From Alphaproteobacteria bacterium MarineAlpha11_Bin1 (GTDB lineage: Bacteria > Pseudomonadota > Alphaproteobacteria > MPNO01 > UBA830), in the NCBI GenBank assembly GCA_002937455.1, contig PTJZ01000008.1, positions 104,536 through 168,535 of the forward strand: a DNA stretch of 64,000 nt. The letters are read 5' to 3'. The position numbers and the translations under genes were made by a program. The notes under the pieces are model-generated. The model saw only the letters and a program-made list of their open reading frames with translations, did no database searches and was not told the DNA's origin. The stretch's first letter is position 1. Each line of letters opens with the position of its first letter. Shown here one piece after another: positions 8,208 through 19,114 of this stretch.

Positions 8208-9651
8208 TCTCATCTCGGGAGATAAAATTAAGGTGACACTGACAGCCGATATTAGCGAATTAGATATAACCGGACTGACCGCCGACTCCCGCGACGTGCG
8301 GCCCGGGTTCCTGTTTGCAGCCTTGCCAGGTTTAACCGTCGATGGACGCAATTATATTAGTACCGCTATCGAAAAAGGTGCGGCCGCGGTTCTTGCTCCG
8401 GATGATACCGATCCGCCGGACGGCGCGGCCCTCATCAAAGCCGCGGACGCCCGTGCCACCCTCGCCCATATGGCTGCCGCTTTCTATCGCGGTCAGCCCG
8501 GAACAGTTGCTGCAGTGACCGGTACTAACGGCAAAACGTCAGTTGCGCATTTCACGAGTCAGATTTGGTCTAAAATTGGCAATTGTGCCGTGAGTATCGG
8601 AACACTGGGCCTGCAGAGTCACGACGGCACCATTATGCGGAATCTTACTACACCTGAACCCGTGTCCCTGCATGAGAACCTGGCAAAATTAGATCGAGAC
8701 GGTGTTACACACGCAGTACTTGAGGCGTCCAGTCATGGCCTCGACCAACATCGGATAGACGGCATCCGCCTGACGGCAGCAGCATTTACAAACCTGACAC
8801 GCGATCATCTGGATTATCACGGTACGGCTGAGAATTACTTCACCGCAAAGGCGCGCTTGTTTGCGGAACTACTCCCGAGTGACGGTGTTGCCGTGCTAAA
8901 TGCAGACTCTCCTGATTCTGTCCTACTTTCGAAGCTATTCGGCGGTCGCACTCTTACCTACGGACGTGCTGGATCCGACTTCATCTTGCGCGACGCTGCC
9001 CACACGCCCCGAGGAACTTATGTCAAACTGACGATTATGGGACGTAATATCAACGTGGAACTCCCGCTAGCTGGCACATTTCAAATCCATAACGTCTTGT
9101 GCGCTGTGGGTCTCACTATAGGTTGCGGCGCCGACTGCGATACCGTCATTAATTGTTTAGATACACTGGAAAGTGTACCCGGTCGGATGCAACTTGCTGG
9201 CACGGTATCGGGTGGTAGCGTCTATATCGATTATGCTCATACGCCTGATGCATTGTTGAATGTCCTTACCGCTTTACGTCCCCATACAAAGGGACGGCTG
9301 ATTTCCGTCGTCGGTTGCGGCGGGGACAGAGATCGCGGCAAACGCCCTGAAATGGGGAGTATTTCAGGGCGCCTAGCGGACATTACCATTGTCACGGACG
9401 ACAACCCACGCTCGGAGGATGCTTCTCAGATAAGATCGGCAATTCTCGCAGCCGCACCGGGGGCTATGGAAATAGGAAACCGGTCAGATGCTATCCATGC
9501 GGCTATTTCAGAAATCACCAGCGGAGATGTGGTCCTAATAGCAGGTAAGGGTCACGAAACCGGCCAAATTGTCGGCGACAAGACCCTACCCTTTAACGAC
9601 CTTGATATAGCGCAGACCGCTATAGATACTGCAGGAGGCAAACTGTCATGA
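8194..9651 (+). CDS. murE: UDP-MurNAc-L-Ala-D-Glu:meso-diaminopimelate ligase MurE
   Basis: A 485-residue cytosolic Mur ligase adding the third amino acid to the peptidoglycan stem peptide with ATP. The nucleotide loop GTNGKTS has its lysine at about residue 114. The DNPR motif at about 403-406 is the known signature of ligases specific for meso-diaminopimelate rather than lysine, so this organism has DAP-type peptidoglycan. The start is TTG at 8194, 14 bases inside ftsI, preceded by a G-rich stretch; I see no ATG nearby that keeps the N-terminal domain. The stop overlaps the murF ATG. Confidence 0.96.
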   Translation: MQLIDLISGDKIKVTLTADISELDITGLTADSRDVRPGFLFAALPGLTVDGRNYISTAIEKGAAAVLAPDDTDPPDGAALIKAADARATLAHMAAAFYRGQPGTVAAVTGTNGKTSVAHFTSQIWSKIGNCAVSIGTLGLQSHDGTIMRNLTTPEPVSLHENLAKLDRDGVTHAVLEASSHGLDQHRIDGIRLTAAAFTNLTRDHLDYHGTAENYFTAKARLFAELLPSDGVAVLNADSPDSVLLSKLFGGRTLTYGRAGSDFILRDAAHTPRGTYVKLTIMGRNINVELPLAGTFQIHNVLCAVGLTIGCGADCDTVINCLDTLESVPGRMQLAGTVSGGSVYIDYAHTPDALLNVLTALRPHTKGRLISVVGCGGDRDRGKRPEMGSISGRLADITIVTDDNPRSEDASQIRSAILAAAPGAMEIGNRSDAIHAAISEITSGDVVLIAGKGHETGQIVGDKTLPFNDLDIAQTAIDTAGGKLS

Positions 9652-11057
9652 CTGGGGTTTTGTGGACCTCGGCAGAGGCCGCTACGGCCACCGGTGGTAC
9701 CGCAACCTCAGATTGGGCCGCAACTGGTATCTCGATCGATACGCGAACTTTAGATGCCGGCGATCTTTTCATTGCACTAACCGGCCCAAATTTCGACGGA
9801 AACGACTTCGTAAACAAGGCATTCGAAGCAGGTGCTTCTGCAGCGCTGGTTAAGCGGGGCGTCGCACTTGAAAGCCGACCTGGCTTGATTGCAGACGACA
9901 CTTTACAGGCGATGGAATCCCTTGCTGTCGCCGCTCGGGCGAGATCCGATGCAAAAATTGCGGCCATCACGGGGAGTGTTGGAAAAACAGGGACCAAAGA
10001 GGCATTAGCCCATGTTCTTTCCAGCCAAGGCGAGGCGAGCTATAGCAGGGGTAATCTAAATAACCATTGGGGCGTGCCGCTTTCAGCGGCACAAATGCCG
10101 GCAAACACAAATTTTGGAATCTTTGAGATCGGCATGAATCGGGCGGGCGAGATCAAACCGCTTGTAGGTCTAATTAAACCGCATGTCGCCGTTATTACTG
10201 CAATTGCATCTGCGCACCGAGAATTTTTCGAATCGGTCGAAGGAATCGCTCGCGCCAAGGGAGAAATATTCTCCAGCATTGATGGTGGAATCGCTGTCAT
10301 AAGCCACGATACGGAGTATTTCTCATTGCTTTCCGATATGGCTTTGGATGCTGGTGCAGGGGAGATCGTCTCTTTCGGTCAGCATTCGGGCGCCGATATG
10401 CGCCTTATAGACTCTATGCCTGACACAACCGGTTGTTCTATCGATGCGCTCTGGCGCGGAGAACCGATCTCCTACAGGTTGGAACAACCCGGCATACACT
10501 GGGCCCATAACAGCCTTGCCGTGCTAGCCACCGCGGAGGCCTTGGGCGCAGATATGCAACGAGCTGCAAACGATCTTGCAACCATACCTACCCTGCCAAG
10601 GCGTGGTGTCGTCCACATTATCCCTTGGGAAGAAGGTACAATCCGCCTAATCGATGACTCATATAACGCCAATCCGGAGTCCATGAATGCAGCTCTAATG
10701 ACACTTGGGCTAATGCAACCGGAAGGTGGCCGCCGCGTTGCAATCATCGGTGACATGCTAGAATTGGGTGATACCTCCTACGCAGCCCATGCAAGTCTCA
10801 AGGATTCGATCGAGAGGAACGGCGTCGATACAGTATTTTTAGTGGGCACCGAGATGACTGCGCTTGCCAACGAGCTTGATAGCAACCGGATCAGTGCAAC
10901 TGCAGACACCGCAGCCGCACTAATGCCAGCGGTCATGTCAGGACTTAAGGCTGGCGACGTCGTCACTGTAAAGGCGTCAAACGGTACCGGACTTAGTCAG
11001 ATTGTGGATGCTCTAACAGAACCCGAAACTTTTCCTATCACCTCTAATAGAAACTGA
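9648..11057 (+). CDS. murF: UDP-MurNAc-tripeptide:D-Ala-D-Ala ligase MurF
   Basis: A 469-residue Mur ligase that joins the D-Ala-D-Ala dipeptide (made by Ddl, encoded at 18194) to UDP-MurNAc-tripeptide. The ATP loop GSVGKT is at about residues 109-114, later followed by the family's NNHWGVP and DDSYNANPESMNAAL segments. Length is within the usual 450-475. The ATG overlaps the murE stop by four bases. After it comes an 18-bp gap with AGAAGGAGAAC, a strong ribosome site for mraY. Confidence 0.96.
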   Translation: MTGVLWTSAEAATATGGTATSDWAATGISIDTRTLDAGDLFIALTGPNFDGNDFVNKAFEAGASAALVKRGVALESRPGLIADDTLQAMESLAVAARARSDAKIAAITGSVGKTGTKEALAHVLSSQGEASYSRGNLNNHWGVPLSAAQMPANTNFGIFEIGMNRAGEIKPLVGLIKPHVAVITAIASAHREFFESVEGIARAKGEIFSSIDGGIAVISHDTEYFSLLSDMALDAGAGEIVSFGQHSGADMRLIDSMPDTTGCSIDALWRGEPISYRLEQPGIHWAHNSLAVLATAEALGADMQRAANDLATIPTLPRRGVVHIIPWEEGTIRLIDDSYNANPESMNAALMTLGLMQPEGGRRVAIIGDMLELGDTSYAAHASLKDSIERNGVDTVFLVGTEMTALANELDSNRISATADTAAALMPAVMSGLKAGDVVTVKASNGTGLSQIVDALTEPETFPITSNRN

Positions 11058-11075
11058 AGAAGGAGAACAAGAAGC

Positions 11076-12164
11076 ATGCTCTATAATCTCCTGTTCCCCT
11101 TTGCAGACGACGTCAGTATCTTCAATTTATTCCGCTATATAACTCTTCGTACTGGCGCTGCAACTGTCACCGCCCTTTTCGTCAGTTTTTTAGTTGGACC
11201 TGCGTTCATTCGGTGGCTGAAGAAAAAACAGGCTGAGGGTCAGCCAATACGGGAAGATGGTCCCCAATCGCACCTTGTTACCAAAAAGGGTACTCCAACA
11301 ATGGGCGGGGTACTGATATTATTTGCACTCGGCATTGCAACTCTATTGTGGGCTGATCTTACTAACCAGTATGTATGGGCGGTGTTACTGGTAACGCTCG
11401 GTTTCGGAGCAATCGGTTTTATCGACGACTACCAGAAACTGACAAAACGTTCTAGCGACGGACTACCCGGGCGCATAAAGCTTATTTTACAAATAATAAT
11501 TGGAGGTGTCGCAACGATTTGGATTACGGTCATCTCTGACCCAGATCTTTCCCAAGGTCTCGCCATTCCTTTCGTTAAAGACTTCCTAGTGCCACTAGGC
11601 TGGTTCTTCCTCCCATGGGCGATTATCGTCATGGTCGGGGCTTCCAACGCAGTGAATTTGACCGACGGTCTCGACGGTCTCGCTATTATGCCGGCGCTCA
11701 TCGCGGCCGCGTGTTTCGCACTGATCGCATACGTGGCCGGTAACTTTGTATTCTCAAATTATCTGCAAATTCATTTCGTTCGTGGATCTGGCGAACTAGC
11801 TGTCTTCTGCGGCGCACTGGTAGGCGCGGGACTTGGGTTCCTGTGGTTTAACGCTCCGCCTGCGATGGTTTTTATGGGAGACACCGGATCACTAGCTATC
11901 GGGGGGGCGCTGGGCGCGGTCGGGGTTGTGACAAAGCATGAAATCGTACTAGCCATCATAGGCGGCTTGTTCGTTCTGGAGACCGTTTCTGTCATCGTCC
12001 AAGTAGTATCCTTCAAGCTCACCGGGAAGCGAATATTCCGAATGGCACCCCTTCACCACCATTTCGAGCAAAAAGGCTGGGCGGAACCAACCATCGTAAT
12101 CCGCTTCTGGATCATCGCATCAATCCTCGCTCTCGCCGGTCTAGCAACGTTGAAGTTGAGATAG
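11076..12164 (+). CDS. mraY: Phospho-MurNAc-pentapeptide transferase MraY
   Basis: A 362-residue inner-membrane enzyme making lipid I from UDP-MurNAc-pentapeptide and undecaprenyl phosphate. Ten membrane helices are expected and hydrophobic stretches agree. Catalytic and Mg-binding motifs are present: FIDDYQK with aspartates at about 117-118, NLTDGLDGL at about 194-202, and the histidine-rich APLHHHFE loop towards the C-terminus. Length matches E. coli MraY (360). Ribosome site AAGGAGAA lies upstream of the ATG. Ten bases separate it from murD. Confidence 0.97.
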   Translation: MLYNLLFPFADDVSIFNLFRYITLRTGAATVTALFVSFLVGPAFIRWLKKKQAEGQPIREDGPQSHLVTKKGTPTMGGVLILFALGIATLLWADLTNQYVWAVLLVTLGFGAIGFIDDYQKLTKRSSDGLPGRIKLILQIIIGGVATIWITVISDPDLSQGLAIPFVKDFLVPLGWFFLPWAIIVMVGASNAVNLTDGLDGLAIMPALIAAACFALIAYVAGNFVFSNYLQIHFVRGSGELAVFCGALVGAGLGFLWFNAPPAMVFMGDTGSLAIGGALGAVGVVTKHEIVLAIIGGLFVLETVSVIVQVVSFKLTGKRIFRMAPLHHHFEQKGWAEPTIVIRFWIIASILALAGLATLKLR

Positions 12165-12174
12165 GCAGCCCCGA

Positions 12175-13557
12175 ATGATTCCAGTCACTTCCCGGCATTC
12201 TCAGAGTATCGCTGTTTTCGGGCTCGGCACGTCCGGACTTGCAACCGCATTAGCGCTTTCAGCCGGCGGAGCAATAGTATCGGCATGGGACGACAACCCA
12301 GATCGTCGCGCCGAGGCCTCGAATAAGAATATCGTGCTCACCGATCCTACGATGATGGACTGGTCAACGCAGGATGCACTCATTCTCAGTCCAGGTGTGC
12401 CATTAATGCACCCTGCACCTCATCCGGCGATTACGGGAGCCCAAGCGGCCGGAAAACAGGTGATCGGCGATGTGGAGTTATTATTCGAGAATGTAGCTAA
12501 GGCTAGGTTGATCGGGATTACCGGCACCAATGGGAAATCAACCACCTCGTCGCTGATACACCACGTTCTCCGGTCTGCAAACGTCCCTGTCCAGATCGGC
12601 GGGAATTTTGGTCCACCCGCACTCGACCTCGAACCCATCAGGACGGATGATACACTTGTGCTCGAGCTATCTTCCTATCAGCTTGACCTAATTGAGACCG
12701 CTGCCTTCGACGTTGCGGTTTTCTTAAATCTGGCACCAGATCATCTCGATCGGCATAGGGATATGGAGGGATACGCGTCGGCGAAGAAACGCATATTTCA
12801 AAACCACCGTAAATCAAAGCAGACTGCGGTTATCGGTGTGGATGATATCCACGGCGTTACTGCGGCTGCGGAATTATCTGAAAGGGCAGCGTGGACGACC
12901 ATCGAGGTGTCAGCCGAGCGGGTGCTCCCTAAGGGAGTATATGTAACTGAGGGCATCCTCACTGACCAAGACGGCTACCGCTACGATATCTCGAAGATCT
13001 CAACACTCCACGGACCCCACAATTGGCAAAATGCTGCTGCCGCTTGGGCTATCGCCCGCACGCTGGGCATTGCGCCTGATGTCATCGCAACCGCGTTCAA
13101 AAATTTTCCCGGCCTGCCACACCGTCTAGAAACCGTCGCCACTCTAGATGGCATCCGTTTCGTCAACGATTCGAAAGCGACAAACAGCGAAGCCGCGTCC
13201 AAAGCATTGTCATCCTACGATCAGATATACTGGATCGCTGGCGGGGTGGCTAAAGATGGCAACCTAACGCCTTCGTTGGCAGACTTGGCCAGAGTACGGA
13301 AGGCTTACCTTATAGGGGATTCTGCCGCTGACCTTGGCGAAGAACTGGCGAAGTATGGTGTTTCTGTTTCAGAATCGGGCGACCTAGCTACCGCGCTCAA
13401 TGAGGCGAGGGCAGATGCCACCACCGACAAACTTAAAGGATCGGTTATTCTATTCTCGCCTGCTTGTGCCTCTTTTGATCAATATCCTAATTTTGAGAAA
13501 CGGGGCGATCATTTCCGGGAATTAGTAATGTCACTGACTGCGGAGGAAAGGGTATGA
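12175..13557 (+). CDS. murD: UDP-MurNAc-L-alanine:D-glutamate ligase MurD
   Basis: A 460-residue cytosolic Mur ligase adding D-glutamate to UDP-MurNAc-L-Ala. Domain order is an N-terminal Rossmann-like part (IAVFGLGTSGLA), the central ATPase with GTNGKS (lysine at about 121), and the C-terminal domain with NDSKATN at about 329-335. All expected motifs are intact. The ATG at 12175 follows mraY by 10 bp; the stop overlaps the ftsW ATG as ATGA. Confidence 0.96.
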   Translation: MIPVTSRHSQSIAVFGLGTSGLATALALSAGGAIVSAWDDNPDRRAEASNKNIVLTDPTMMDWSTQDALILSPGVPLMHPAPHPAITGAQAAGKQVIGDVELLFENVAKARLIGITGTNGKSTTSSLIHHVLRSANVPVQIGGNFGPPALDLEPIRTDDTLVLELSSYQLDLIETAAFDVAVFLNLAPDHLDRHRDMEGYASAKKRIFQNHRKSKQTAVIGVDDIHGVTAAAELSERAAWTTIEVSAERVLPKGVYVTEGILTDQDGYRYDISKISTLHGPHNWQNAAAAWAIARTLGIAPDVIATAFKNFPGLPHRLETVATLDGIRFVNDSKATNSEAASKALSSYDQIYWIAGGVAKDGNLTPSLADLARVRKAYLIGDSAADLGEELAKYGVSVSESGDLATALNEARADATTDKLKGSVILFSPACASFDQYPNFEKRGDHFRELVMSLTAEERV

Positions 13558-14678
13558 CCGTCTTCGCCCGTTCCGACACATCAGTACTAGGTCGCTGGTG
13601 GTGGACAGTGGACCGGTGGACACTTACCGCAGTCTGCGCTCTTATCGCATTCGGAATTATCATGGCTTTGGCCGCGAGCCCCGCGGTGGCGGAACGCATT
13701 GGACTTGATTACTTTTATTTCGCGCGTCGCCAGCTACTTTATATCCCCGTTACTTTAGGTATCCTGGTGGCTACCTCCTTGTTGTCCCCCACCGGGGTGT
13801 TCCGCGTTGCAGTGGTTACACTGGCGATATTCACGATTCTTCTAGTGGCAACGTTTATAATGGGAACCGAAATCAAAGGTGCCCGCCGGTGGATCGAGAT
13901 CGGACCCATCTCGCTCCAGCCGTCGGAATTCCTTAAGCCCACTTTCGCAGTTGTAGCGGCTTGGCTTCTTGGATCAGCTAGGACCGGGGACGTCGCGCAT
14001 GGGAATCTATTATCAATAGCCGCGTTGGGTACCCTAGTTGGATTACTTCTGCTGCAACCCGATGTAGGAATGGCAGTTGTTATCTCCTCAGTATGGTCCA
14101 CACAATTCTTTCTCGCCGGTCTGCCACTTTACTGGGCAGTACTTATTTTATTGGGAGGCTTAGGCGCGATAGCTGCAGCATATTTCTTCTTGGCCCATGT
14201 TTCCAGCCGCATTGACCGCTTTCTCGACCCATCATCTGGCGACAGCTACCAAATCGATCGCTCACTTGAGGCTTTCATGAACGGCGGCCTTTTCGGTCGC
14301 GGACCGGGTGAGGGAACCGTCAAGGAGGTTTTACCGGACGCCCATTCGGACTTTGTTTTTGCGGTCGCCGGAGAAGAATTTGGCCTTTTTATCTGCCTGA
14401 TAATCGTTGGCCTATTTGCCTTCGTCGTCCTGCGCGGTTTTGCGAGGGCGCTACAGGAAACAGATCTATTCATTTTACTAGCGACTTCAGGGCTATTGGT
14501 CCAGTTTGGCTTGCAGGCTGTCATCAACATGAGTTCTACGTTGCGGTTGATGCCAACCAAAGGTATGACGCTGCCATTTGTTTCTTATGGTGGATCATCA
14601 CTGATCGCGATGGGCCTCTGCATAGGGTTTCTGCTTGCCCTGACCCGCAAGCGCGTCGGCCCGGAGACACTAAGATGA
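13554..14678 (+). CDS. ftsW: Septal peptidoglycan glycosyltransferase FtsW
   Basis: A 374-residue polytopic SEDS-family protein that polymerises lipid II at the division site with FtsI. About ten membrane segments are visible. The family signatures GARRWIEIGPISLQPSEFLK (residues about 103-122), the large periplasmic loop around DPSSGDSYQIDRSL, and PFVSYGGSSLI near the end are present. Length matches alphaproteobacterial FtsW. ATGA overlaps join it to murD and to murG on both sides. Confidence 0.96.
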   Translation: MTVFARSDTSVLGRWWWTVDRWTLTAVCALIAFGIIMALAASPAVAERIGLDYFYFARRQLLYIPVTLGILVATSLLSPTGVFRVAVVTLAIFTILLVATFIMGTEIKGARRWIEIGPISLQPSEFLKPTFAVVAAWLLGSARTGDVAHGNLLSIAALGTLVGLLLLQPDVGMAVVISSVWSTQFFLAGLPLYWAVLILLGGLGAIAAAYFFLAHVSSRIDRFLDPSSGDSYQIDRSLEAFMNGGLFGRGPGEGTVKEVLPDAHSDFVFAVAGEEFGLFICLIIVGLFAFVVLRGFARALQETDLFILLATSGLLVQFGLQAVINMSSTLRLMPTKGMTLPFVSYGGSSLIAMGLCIGFLLALTRKRVGPETLR

Positions 14679-15829
14679 CTGGGGGTAGGCATGTTATGTT
14701 AGCCGCCGGTGGTACCGGCGGACACATTTCTCCCGCAATTTCTGTAGCGGAGTCACTCTTAGAACGCGGTTACACTGTTTCGATAATCACGGACTCTCGG
14801 GGCGTGAACCTCGGGATGTCTCTACCCGAAGTCAGAGTATACCGAATTAGTGCTTCGGGTTTCAGTGGCAATGTTATCGCGAAATCTAAAGCTATATCGT
14901 CTATTTGTATTGGTGTGTTTCAGGCACACCTTCTTATCAGGAATTACCGTCCTTGTTGTATAGTCGGATTTGGCGGATATCCGTCAGTTCCGACGATGCT
15001 CGCCGCAACGACGCGCCGCCTGCCGTCGGTTATCCACGAACAAAACGCCGTACTCGGCCGTGCTAATCGTTTGGTTGCCCGTTGGGTATCTCGAATCGCT
15101 ACTTCGTTTACCGAAACAAGAGGAATAGCAACCGGAAATAAATCAAAGGTGGTCGTAACGGGGAACCCAGTCCGGCATGCTTTCGCGGACGTTCGAATGC
15201 TCCCCTACCCGCCAATCGGACAAAACGGTGGAGGAATAAAGGTTCTTGTTCTTGGCGGAAGCCTCGGTGCGACAGTTTTCAGTGACATCGTCCCCCGCGC
15301 GGTTGCTGAAATGCCAAGTTCTCTCCGACATCACTTTGCGATCGTTCAACAATGTCGTAAAGAAGATATTGACCAAACGCGCAAGATATATGAATCGGTC
15401 GGCATATCACCGGAACTCTCAACCTTTTTTGAAGACATTCACGAACGCATTGCCGCAGCTCATGTCGTTATCTCTCGGGCCGGCGCCTCGACCCTTGCCG
15501 AGCTAGCAGAAGCGGGTAGGCCCGCGATAGTAGTACCTTACCCGCTAGCACTCGACGATCACCAAACGGCGAACGCCCGCTTAGTCCACGATTGTGGAGC
15601 CGGATGGTTGATCCCACAAGAAAATTTCACACTAGAAGTTTTGTCTAGCCTCCTGAAAGGTTTCGTCAATCTCCCGAATACCCTAACTAGCGCCGCAGAG
15701 GCAGCAAAATCTTTAGGGGGCCATAACGCAGCAAATGTCGTCGTGGACCAAGTGGAACAATTAAGCGGGTTACGACCGGGAGGTGGTGCCGGCGAGCCCC
15801 CCCGATCGGCAAGGAAGATCGCAGCATGA
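14675..15829 (+). CDS. murG: UDP-GlcNAc:undecaprenyl-PP-MurNAc-pentapeptide transferase MurG
   Basis: A 384-residue peripheral membrane GT28 glycosyltransferase converting lipid I to lipid II. The N-terminal glycine-rich loop [17 protein letters not shown] (about residues 10-26) binds the lipid acceptor; [12 protein letters not shown] and the C-terminal [17 protein letters not shown] donor-binding motif follow. The C-terminus is about 25 residues longer than in E. coli, with a Gly/Pro/Arg tail. Four-base overlaps with ftsW and murC. Confidence 0.96.
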   Translation: MTGGRHVMLAAGGTGGHISPAISVAESLLERGYTVSIITDSRGVNLGMSLPEVRVYRISASGFSGNVIAKSKAISSICIGVFQAHLLIRNYRPCCIVGFGGYPSVPTMLAATTRRLPSVIHEQNAVLGRANRLVARWVSRIATSFTETRGIATGNKSKVVVTGNPVRHAFADVRMLPYPPIGQNGGGIKVLVLGGSLGATVFSDIVPRAVAEMPSSLRHHFAIVQQCRKEDIDQTRKIYESVGISPELSTFFEDIHERIAAAHVVISRAGASTLAELAEAGRPAIVVPYPLALDDHQTANARLVHDCGAGWLIPQENFTLEVLSSLLKGFVNLPNTLTSAAEAAKSLGGHNAANVVVDQVEQLSGLRPGGGAGEPPRSARKIAA

Positions 15830-17271
15830 CTGTTCTTCCCCTCAATATTGGCACAATTCATTTCGTTGGTATTGGTGGAATCGGAATGAGTGGAATTGCC
15901 GAGATCCTGCATAACCTCAATTATTCTATTCAGGGAAGTGACATTGCGGATAATGCAAACGTGAGACGCCTCCGCCGCCTTGGGATCGACATTTCCGTCG
16001 GCCATGCCGCCGAAAATATTCGTGAGGCGGAAGTTGTCGTCATATCTTCTGCAGTCAAGCCAAACAACATAGAAATCTTGGAAGCGCGATCCCGCCTGAT
16101 CCCAGTGGTTCCGCGAGCAGAAATGCTTGCAGAAATTATGCGGCTAAAGTGGGGAATTTCGGTTGCCGGTACACACGGGAAAACTACAACCACATCGATC
16201 ATAGCTTCGATACTAGACGCTGGTCGGTTTGATCCCACCGTTATCAACGGCGGCATCATAAATGCTTACGGTACAAATGCCCGCCTAGGTAGCGGGGAAT
16301 GGATCATCGTGGAAGCCGACGAATCCGATGGAACATTTACGAAGTTGCCTTCCACTATCGCAGTAGTGACAAATATCGATGCCGAGCACCTAGATTACTA
16401 CGGAGATTTCGAGACCCTTAAGATCGCATTCGTCAAATTCGTCCAGAACATTCCGTTTTACGGATTTGCTACAATGTGTATCGACGATGCCGAGGTACAA
16501 GCCTTGATACCTCAGGTTTCAGATCGACGGGTCATTACTTATGGTTTTAGCCCGCAGGCCGATTTTCGGGCAATAGACGTATCGTCAAATCCTGCAGGTT
16601 CAAGCTTCACGGTTGTGGCTTCCAACAGAGGCGCGTCGCAATCCATTGAGCTCGGGCGGTTCGCCATGCCGATGGTTGGAGATCATAATATCCGCAATAC
16701 GCTGGCGGCGATCGCGATCGCTACAGAGATGGGTGTACACGCCGACGTGGTTCGCGAAGCTTTGGGGGATTTCAGTGGCGTCAAACGTCGGTTTACCCAA
16801 GCCGGTACAGTAAATGAGGTTACAATCATCGACGACTATGGGCACCACCCTGTCGAGATTTCAGCGGTTCTTGCCGCGGCGCGGACCAGTTCGCGCCGCA
16901 ACGTTATCGCTGTTGTTCAGCCGCACCGCTACACGCGTCTTCGAGATCTGTTCGACGATTTCTGTACCTGTTTCAATGATGCAGATACCGTCATCGTCGC
17001 AGACATATACGCTGCCGGCGAGACGCCGATAGAGGGTTATGACCGAGACACCTTAATCGAAGGTATACGCAGCCGAGGACATCGAAATGTTTTAGCATTG
17101 GAAAACGCCAACGCCCTACCCAAACTAATTTCCGAAATAGCACGCCCATACGATTATGTGATCTGTTTAGGGGCCGGCAATATTACGGCATGGGCTAACG
17201 ATCTACCCGGCAAGCTGTCAGATTTCTGGCGCACGGATAATGAAGCAGCAACATCAGTGGGAGGTGTCTGA
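15826..17271 (+). CDS. murC: UDP-N-acetylmuramate:L-alanine ligase MurC
   Basis: A 481-residue Mur ligase adding the first amino acid, L-alanine, to UDP-MurNAc. The UDP-binding start [17 protein letters not shown] and the ATP loop GTHGKTTTT (lysine at about 119) are diagnostic, as is [10 protein letters not shown] about residues 338-347. The ATG overlaps the murG stop. The stop TGA shares its last base with the ATG of murB. Confidence 0.97.
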   Translation: MTVLPLNIGTIHFVGIGGIGMSGIAEILHNLNYSIQGSDIADNANVRRLRRLGIDISVGHAAENIREAEVVVISSAVKPNNIEILEARSRLIPVVPRAEMLAEIMRLKWGISVAGTHGKTTTTSIIASILDAGRFDPTVINGGIINAYGTNARLGSGEWIIVEADESDGTFTKLPSTIAVVTNIDAEHLDYYGDFETLKIAFVKFVQNIPFYGFATMCIDDAEVQALIPQVSDRRVITYGFSPQADFRAIDVSSNPAGSSFTVVASNRGASQSIELGRFAMPMVGDHNIRNTLAAIAIATEMGVHADVVREALGDFSGVKRRFTQAGTVNEVTIIDDYGHHPVEISAVLAAARTSSRRNVIAVVQPHRYTRLRDLFDDFCTCFNDADTVIVADIYAAGETPIEGYDRDTLIEGIRSRGHRNVLALENANALPKLISEIARPYDYVICLGAGNITAWANDLPGKLSDFWRTDNEAATSVGGV

Positions 17272-18197
17272 TGTTAGCCCGAGCGTCAACAGATCTCTTC
17301 GCATCCCTGCCCCCCACTCGCGGCGAGATTTCGATAAACGCTTCTTTAGCTGGCATCACTTGGTTTCGGACTGGCGGAACTGCAGAAGTCCTATTTCTCC
17401 CGGCTGATACCGACGATCTAAAGAGTTTCATCGAGTCTTTAGATAAGGAGATCGATATCACGGTTTTGGGTTTAGGTTCTAACGCGTTGATTCGGGATGG
17501 CGGCGTGCCCGGAGTGGTCATACATCTTGGCAAAAATTTCGGAGAAGTCACGTTTGACGGGGATGACGTTATCGCGGGCGCCGGGGCGCTAGACGTAACG
17601 GTCTCCCGTTCGTGTCATGAGCGGCGGCTGGCCGGACTCGAATTTCTCAATGGTATACCGGGCATGATAGGCGGCGCGCTTCGGATGAATGCTGGCGCCT
17701 ACGGGTCCGAAATCTCGGACGTTCTGATATCCGCAGAGGCCATGGATTCCTCTGGAAAGATACGTAAGTTATCGAAGTCCGATTTCGGGTTTTCGTATCG
17801 ACGCTGCTCGGTAGACGAAGACTGGATCTTCCTCTCCGCTCGCTTACGCGGGGTGCCTAGCGACCATGCAGCGATCGCCAAACGGATGTCGCAAATCAAG
17901 GCCAGCCGAAAATCCACCCAACCAATCCAGGAACGAACCGGCGGTTCTACATTCAAAAATCCCCCCGACTCCCCCGCCTGGGAACTGATCGACGCAGCTG
18001 GTTGCCGTGGCCTTGTCGTCGGGGATGCCATGGTGTCCGAACAGCATTGTAATTTTCTGATAAATCGCGGAAACGCAACTGCCGCTGACCTAGAATGCCT
18101 GGGCGAAGAAGTCCGCCAACGGGTCAGGGCCCACTCGGGAATTTTGTTGGAATGGGAAATTCGGCTGATAGGCATCCCGGCGAAAGATGCATCATGA
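17271..18197 (+). CDS. murB: UDP-N-acetylenolpyruvoylglucosamine reductase MurB
   Basis: A 308-residue type II MurB flavoenzyme reducing the enolpyruvyl group with NADPH to form UDP-MurNAc. FAD-binding segments LGLGSNALIRDGG and GIPGMIGGALRMNAGAYG are present. The catalytic serine is in GGSTFKNP at about residue 226 and the C-terminal glutamate in GILLEWEIRLIG. Start codon overlaps the murC stop by one base, and the stop overlaps the ddl start by four. Confidence 0.96.
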   Translation: MLARASTDLFASLPPTRGEISINASLAGITWFRTGGTAEVLFLPADTDDLKSFIESLDKEIDITVLGLGSNALIRDGGVPGVVIHLGKNFGEVTFDGDDVIAGAGALDVTVSRSCHERRLAGLEFLNGIPGMIGGALRMNAGAYGSEISDVLISAEAMDSSGKIRKLSKSDFGFSYRRCSVDEDWIFLSARLRGVPSDHAAIAKRMSQIKASRKSTQPIQERTGGSTFKNPPDSPAWELIDAAGCRGLVVGDAMVSEQHCNFLINRGNATAADLECLGEEVRQRVRAHSGILLEWEIRLIGIPAKDAS

Positions 18198-19114
18198 GTA
18201 CCTCTGTAGCTTTACTGACGGGTGGGTGGTCAGGTGAACGAGAGGTATCCCTGATGGCTGGCGAAAATATCGCCGCTGCCCTTCGCGAGGCAGGCTATGA
18301 AGTACAGGAAATCGACGTAACGCAGGATATAACGTCCTTATTAAACGATCTGACCCCGCCCCCGGACATAGTCTATAATGCGTTGCACGGACCTTACGGA
18401 GAAGACGGCTGCATTCAGGGCATTCTGGAGTGCCTGGGCGTCAGATACACGCATTCCGGCGTACTTGCTTCAGCAATGGCCATGAGCAAACCAATGGCGA
18501 AATATCTGTTCAAGGCAGCGGGCATCCCCAGCCCGGAATATTGTGTCGTCTCACGCGCCGATTTCGAGGCAGGAAAACGTATTGACCTTCCATATGTAAT
18601 AAAACCTCTAAATGAAGGCTCCAGCATCGGTATTCGGATTATCCGGACAGAGAAAGACGTCGCGGTACTAGGCGACGAAATCTGGGGCTATGGAAACCAA
18701 ATGATGCTGGAAAGTTTCATTAACGGCCGGGAGATCACAGTATCTGTTCTGGGCGATAGGGCACTTGGCGTCACGGAAATACGCGGTCTTGAGGGTTTTT
18801 ATGATTATGAAGCCAAGTATACCGAGGGGCGAGCTGAACATCTCGTTCCAGCGCCTATTCACGCAGATGCCTACAAAGCCGCTCTGGATTACGCGTTAAG
18901 AGCGCACCGGGCACTGGGATGCCGAGGGGTATCGCGAGCTGATCTGATATATGACGATCGCGACGGAGAACCCGGCAATCTATATCTCCTTGAAGTCAAC
19001 ACACAGCCAGGGATGACTCCGTTATCTCTCGTTCCCGAGCAGGCCGCCCATGCCGGAATCAACTTCAGCGACTTAGTTTGCTGGATCGTGGAGAACGCAT
19101 CATGCGATGGATAA
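18194..19114 (+). CDS. ddl: D-alanine:D-alanine ligase
   Basis: A 306-residue ATP-grasp enzyme making D-Ala-D-Ala for MurF. N-terminal VALLTGGWSGEREVSL and the ATP-grasp segments PYVIKPLNEGSSIGI and LLEVNTQPGMTPLSLVPEQA are typical; length equals DdlB. I place the start at ATG 18194, overlapping the murB stop as ATGA. The same frame is open back to 18095 but that part lies within murB and does not resemble Ddl. Confidence 0.96.
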   Translation: MSTSVALLTGGWSGEREVSLMAGENIAAALREAGYEVQEIDVTQDITSLLNDLTPPPDIVYNALHGPYGEDGCIQGILECLGVRYTHSGVLASAMAMSKPMAKYLFKAAGIPSPEYCVVSRADFEAGKRIDLPYVIKPLNEGSSIGIRIIRTEKDVAVLGDEIWGYGNQMMLESFINGREITVSVLGDRALGVTEIRGLEGFYDYEAKYTEGRAEHLVPAPIHADAYKAALDYALRAHRALGCRGVSRADLIYDDRDGEPGNLYLLEVNTQPGMTPLSLVPEQAAHAGINFSDLVCWIVENASCDG